This document shows positions 61,637-64,000 of a stretch of DNA of 64,000 nt, one piece after another; within the stretch, counting starts at the first letter, position 1, and each line of letters opens with the position of its first letter. This DNA is from CAWJAP01 sp963834365 (GTDB lineage Bacteria; Acidobacteriota; Vicinamibacteria; Vicinamibacterales; Vicinamibacteraceae), in the NCBI GenBank assembly GCA_963834365.1, contig CAWIBS010000030.1, forward strand, positions 372,001 through 436,000, read 5' to 3'. A program made the translations under genes and the position numbers. Under the pieces are notes generated by a model. It was not told the DNA's origin and ran no database searches. It saw only the letters and a program-made list of their open reading frames with translations.

Positions 61637-62266
61637 ATGACCGAACCGGCGGAGGCGCCGCGGTCCGTCAAGGATGACGGCACGCCGGCGCCGCTCAGGC
61701 TGCGTGTGCACATCCGGGAGAAGCTGCCCGAGATCGTCCTCGAGGCCTCTTCGATCGTGATCGCCATTCTGCTCGCGTTCGGCGTCGACGAATGGCGCGA
61801 GAAGCGGTCTCAGCACGCGCTCGCGGAACGGGCGCGACGGACGATCGTGGCCGAGCTCGCCGCCAACAGGACCGAGCTCGTGGGGACGCGAGCGGCCAAT
61901 GCGCAAACGCTCGAAGGCATACCGAAGCAGGTCGCAGCGCTCGGCGGCGGCCGGGATGGCGAGGTCAGAACCGGCATGAACCTGTCCCAGCTGTCCGCTG
62001 CCGCGTTCACGGCCGCGCAGACGACGCAGGCGGCGCAGTTCGTGGATTTCGACTGGCTGGTGCGAATCGGCCGGACCTACGAGCTGCAACGAACCTACGT
62101 GGCCGCCCAGGACAGCGCGCTCGCCGAGGTGGGCGTGTCCGGGGGCGCGATCGCAGGAGGAGAGCACCCGCGGACCGTGCTGCTGCGCATCGAGAGCCGC
62201 CTGCGCACGCTGCAGGAGCTGGCCGATGGTCTCATCACCGCCTACGACGAAGCGATTGGGAGATAG
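61637..62266 (+). CDS. Unknown single-helix protein
   Basis: A 209-residue protein. One predicted helix (ASSIVIAILLAFGVDEWRE, about 37-55) follows a short cytoplasmic N-terminus. The rest is soluble, Ala/Arg/Glu-rich and helical. The helix and following WREKR resemble proteins often annotated only as DUF in Acidobacteria and Bacteroidetes, but I do not recognise a function. It stands alone, with an unremarkable 294-bp gap upstream and a repeat tract downstream. Confidence 0.7.
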   Translation: MTEPAEAPRSVKDDGTPAPLRLRVHIREKLPEIVLEASSIVIAILLAFGVDEWREKRSQHALAERARRTIVAELAANRTELVGTRAANAQTLEGIPKQVAALGGGRDGEVRTGMNLSQLSAAAFTAAQTTQAAQFVDFDWLVRIGRTYELQRTYVAAQDSALAEVGVSGGAIAGGEHPRTVLLRIESRLRTLQELADGLITAYDEAIGR

Positions 62267-62434
62267 TCTTCCGTGTCTTCGGTCTGGGCTACGGACTACG
62301 GACTGCGGACTACAGGGCTTGCAAAGGCCTGCTGACCGGCCCGCAGCCTGCAGCCGGTAGCCTGAGCCGGGACCTGTTCGTGGTCTTTGGTCCTTGGTCT
62401 TTGGTCGCTGGTAGTTGGTAGTTGATCTTGGTCC
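62267..62434. repeat. Mixed short tandem repeat tract
   Basis: CTACGGACTACGGACTGCGGAC repeats are followed by TGGTCTTTGGTCCTTGGTC and GGTAGTTGGTAGTT repeats. These combine types seen separately at 8565, 11230 and 57650. No gene is seen. Confidence 0.7.
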
Positions 62435-63659
62435 CTAGCAAACGCCCGGCTGCCACATGGAAAGTGCGCCGCTGCGCGCGAGCCGCCGCGCGTCGGCGGA
62501 TGCGGGCGCCCCCAACAGGGGCAGGATGGCGGTCATCGCGCGGCGCATCTGGTCCGGGGTGCCGATGGAGATTCGCGAGTGGGTCGTGAGCGGCGCGAAC
62601 GCGCGTCCGACCGCCACGCCGACCTGATGACACTGTGCCTGAAAGAGTCCCGCGTCCCGGCGGACGTCCACCATCAGGAAGTTGGCTTCCGACGGCAGAA
62701 CCTTGTAGCCCGCGCCCTCCAGCGCCTGACGGGCGAACGCGCGGGCCTCGTGATTCAGTGCGCGCTGCGCCTTCAGGTGCGCCAGATCGTCGAGCGCCTC
62801 GATCGCGGTCGCCGCCGCCAGTCCATTCACCGTCCCCATGCCGGCCAGCCGCCGGATGTCGGCGACGGTCTCGGCGCGGCCCAGGACGTATCCCAGCCGA
62901 AGACCCGCCATGCCGAACACCTTGGAGAACGTGCGCGACACAATCAACCGCGGGATCCTGCTCGATGAGCGGGATCGACGTGGCGTAGCCCGGATCCTCG
63001 ACGTACTCGTGATACGCCTCGTCCACGAGAATGACCGCGTCCTTGTTCACGCCGCGCACCGCGGACACGAACTCGGCGATGGCGGACGCCGTCCGAACCC
63101 CACCGGTCGGATTGTTCGGATTGCAGACGAAGAACAGGCCGGCGCCGTCGGCCTTTGCCGCCATCGCCGTCAGATCGAGCGAGCCCGAGGCGGCGACGGG
63201 GACGGCGTGAACCGGGGCGCCGGACGCGCGCGCGGCATTCGCAGGTGTCTCGAACGTGGGCGCGGCCGTCACGAGCGCTCGACTCGGCGAGGTGAACGCG
63301 AGCGTGGCCGAGCGGAGAATCTCCCCCGAGCCGGGCGTGATGAGCACCTGGGCACGGGACACGCCGTGCAGTGCGGCGATCTTCTCGAGCAGCGTCAATG
63401 TCACCCCGAAGGGATAGCGGTTCACCTCGGGCCGGAAGGCCTCGAACGCCGCCAGCGCCTTCGGACCGAGGCCGAACGGGTTCTCGTTGCTCCCGAGCCT
63501 GATCGTCGGAGCCGTCTCGACGAGCCGGGAGGCGGACTGACCTGCGACGGCAACGGCGTGGGTCAGGAAGGGGGCCCCCATGGTCGCGCCGGCCAGCATC
63601 CGCGCCGCCTCGCGACGCGACAACCGCCCTCCGGTGATGAAACGCCCTCGCGTGCGCAT
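62435..63659 (-). pseudogene. Tat-leader, HisC-like PLP aminotransferase with one frameshift
   Basis: From ATG 63659 the leader is twin-arginine type (SRREAARMLAGATMGAPFLT). A class I/II aminotransferase follows: NENPFGLGPKAL, the nucleotide-like CNPNNPTGG, VDEAYHEYVED, and, after one extra base near 62951, RTFSKVFGMAGLRLGYVLG with the Schiff-base lysine, then SRISIGTPDQM. Corrected length is 407 residues. HisC-like enzymes act on histidinol phosphate or aromatic amino acids. Export of a PLP enzyme by Tat is uncommon but fits folding before export. It follows the P5C dehydrogenase by 33 bp on the same strand. Confidence 0.85.
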
Positions 63660-63692
63660 ACTGAACCTCCGTCCTGCCTGCAGGGCTCCGCC

Positions 63693-64000
63693 TCACTCCT
63701 CGGCCATGAACGGATACCTGTGGTCGGTCGGCGGCACGAACGTCTCCTTGATCGTCCGCACGCTGACCCACCGCAGCAGATTGAGCTTCGAGCCGGCCTT
63801 GTCGTTGGTGCCCGACGAACGGGCGCCGCCGAACGGCTGCTGGCCGACGACGGCGCCGGTCGGCTTGTCGTTGATGTAGAAGTTCCCGGCCGCATGGCGG
63901 AGCGCCGAGAGCGCCTCGCGCACCGCGCTGCGCTCGCGGGCGAACACGGCGCCGGTGAGCGCATACGGCGAGGTCCGATCGACGAGCGCGAGCGTCTCCG
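63693..64000 (-). CDS. pruA: 1-pyrroline-5-carboxylate dehydrogenase, C-terminal part only (runs off the right end)
   Basis: The visible 102 or so residues carry NFYINDKPTGAVVGQQPFGG, SSGTNDKAGSKLNLLRW and IKETFVPPTD, which is the unmistakable C-terminal end of P5C dehydrogenases (ALDH4A1-like). They oxidise glutamate semialdehyde to glutamate in proline and arginine breakdown. The N-terminus lies beyond the window. It is upstream of, and probably co-transcribed with, the Tat-leader aminotransferase. Confidence 0.95.
   Translation of the reverse strand, partial: ETLALVDRTSPYALTGAVFARERSAVREALSALRHAAGNFYINDKPTGAVVGQQPFGGARSSGTNDKAGSKLNLLRWVSVRTIKETFVPPTDHRYPFMAEE

Overview
The window is about 64 kb of high-GC bacterial DNA. 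Its gene content points to Acidobacteriota, most likely a Vicinamibacteria-like lineage. The pointers are a CRTAC1-like TPR/FG-GAP lipoprotein, an Oar-type TonB receptor with a carboxypeptidase-like N-terminus, an 'acidobacterial duplicated orphan' ABC permease, a kinase-TPR protein, and alternative complex III coupled to cytochrome oxidases. The taxonomic call is inference: there is no rRNA or tRNA in the window. Intergenic spaces are crowded with short palindromic or tandem elements.

Layout. 1-8.4 kb: a CRTAC1-like lipoprotein (runs off the left end), an amidohydrolase interrupted by an amber codon, free methionine-R-sulfoxide reductase, a YceI protein, and an ArsR/kinase pair. 9-14.3 kb: a MacA-like adaptor, ATPase and two permeases, then a hotdog thioesterase. 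14.6-22.8 kb: a TonB receptor broken by at least eleven frameshifts, a divergent GntR/UTRA regulator with palindromic operators between them, a frameshifted LOR/SDH protein and a large ABC permease. 23.3-37.3 kb: an unusual redox cluster, interrupted by a GNAT and an oppositely oriented CehA-like gene. It holds a bd-like oxidase subunit without a recognisable quinol loop, three c-type cytochrome genes (one with an ethylbenzene-dehydrogenase-like domain), a universal-stress/PCP_red fusion, an Mrp-type Fe-S carrier, a zinc-ribbon/PCP_red protein and a NirJ/AhbD-like radical SAM protein ending in PCP_red. 37.4-55.5 kb, all on the minus strand: alternative complex III (actABCDEF), SCO and an A2-type caa3 oxidase, followed downstream by a cupredoxin and a second, A1-type oxidase. 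55.9-64 kb: a glutaredoxin-like protein disulfide oxidoreductase with UGA at its active-site cysteine, an ABC-2 exporter, DinB, an OmpA-like protein, a small membrane protein, a Tat-leader aminotransferase and the end of a P5C dehydrogenase.

How it fits together. ActA-F should oxidise menaquinol and pass electrons through c-type haems to the caa3 oxidase; SCO loads the CuA site. The 23-37 kb cluster looks like a second cytochrome-c-linked respiratory or redox module with its own tetrapyrrole and Fe-S maturation genes, and is the best candidate for a poorly described system. A perfect 16-bp palindrome of Rex/CRP type lies upstream of actA.

Quality. About ten genes carry single-base indels that break otherwise conserved frames. 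Several are consistent with lost or gained G/C in short runs, so many broken genes are probably consensus errors rather than decay. They are typed as pseudogene because the frame is broken as given.
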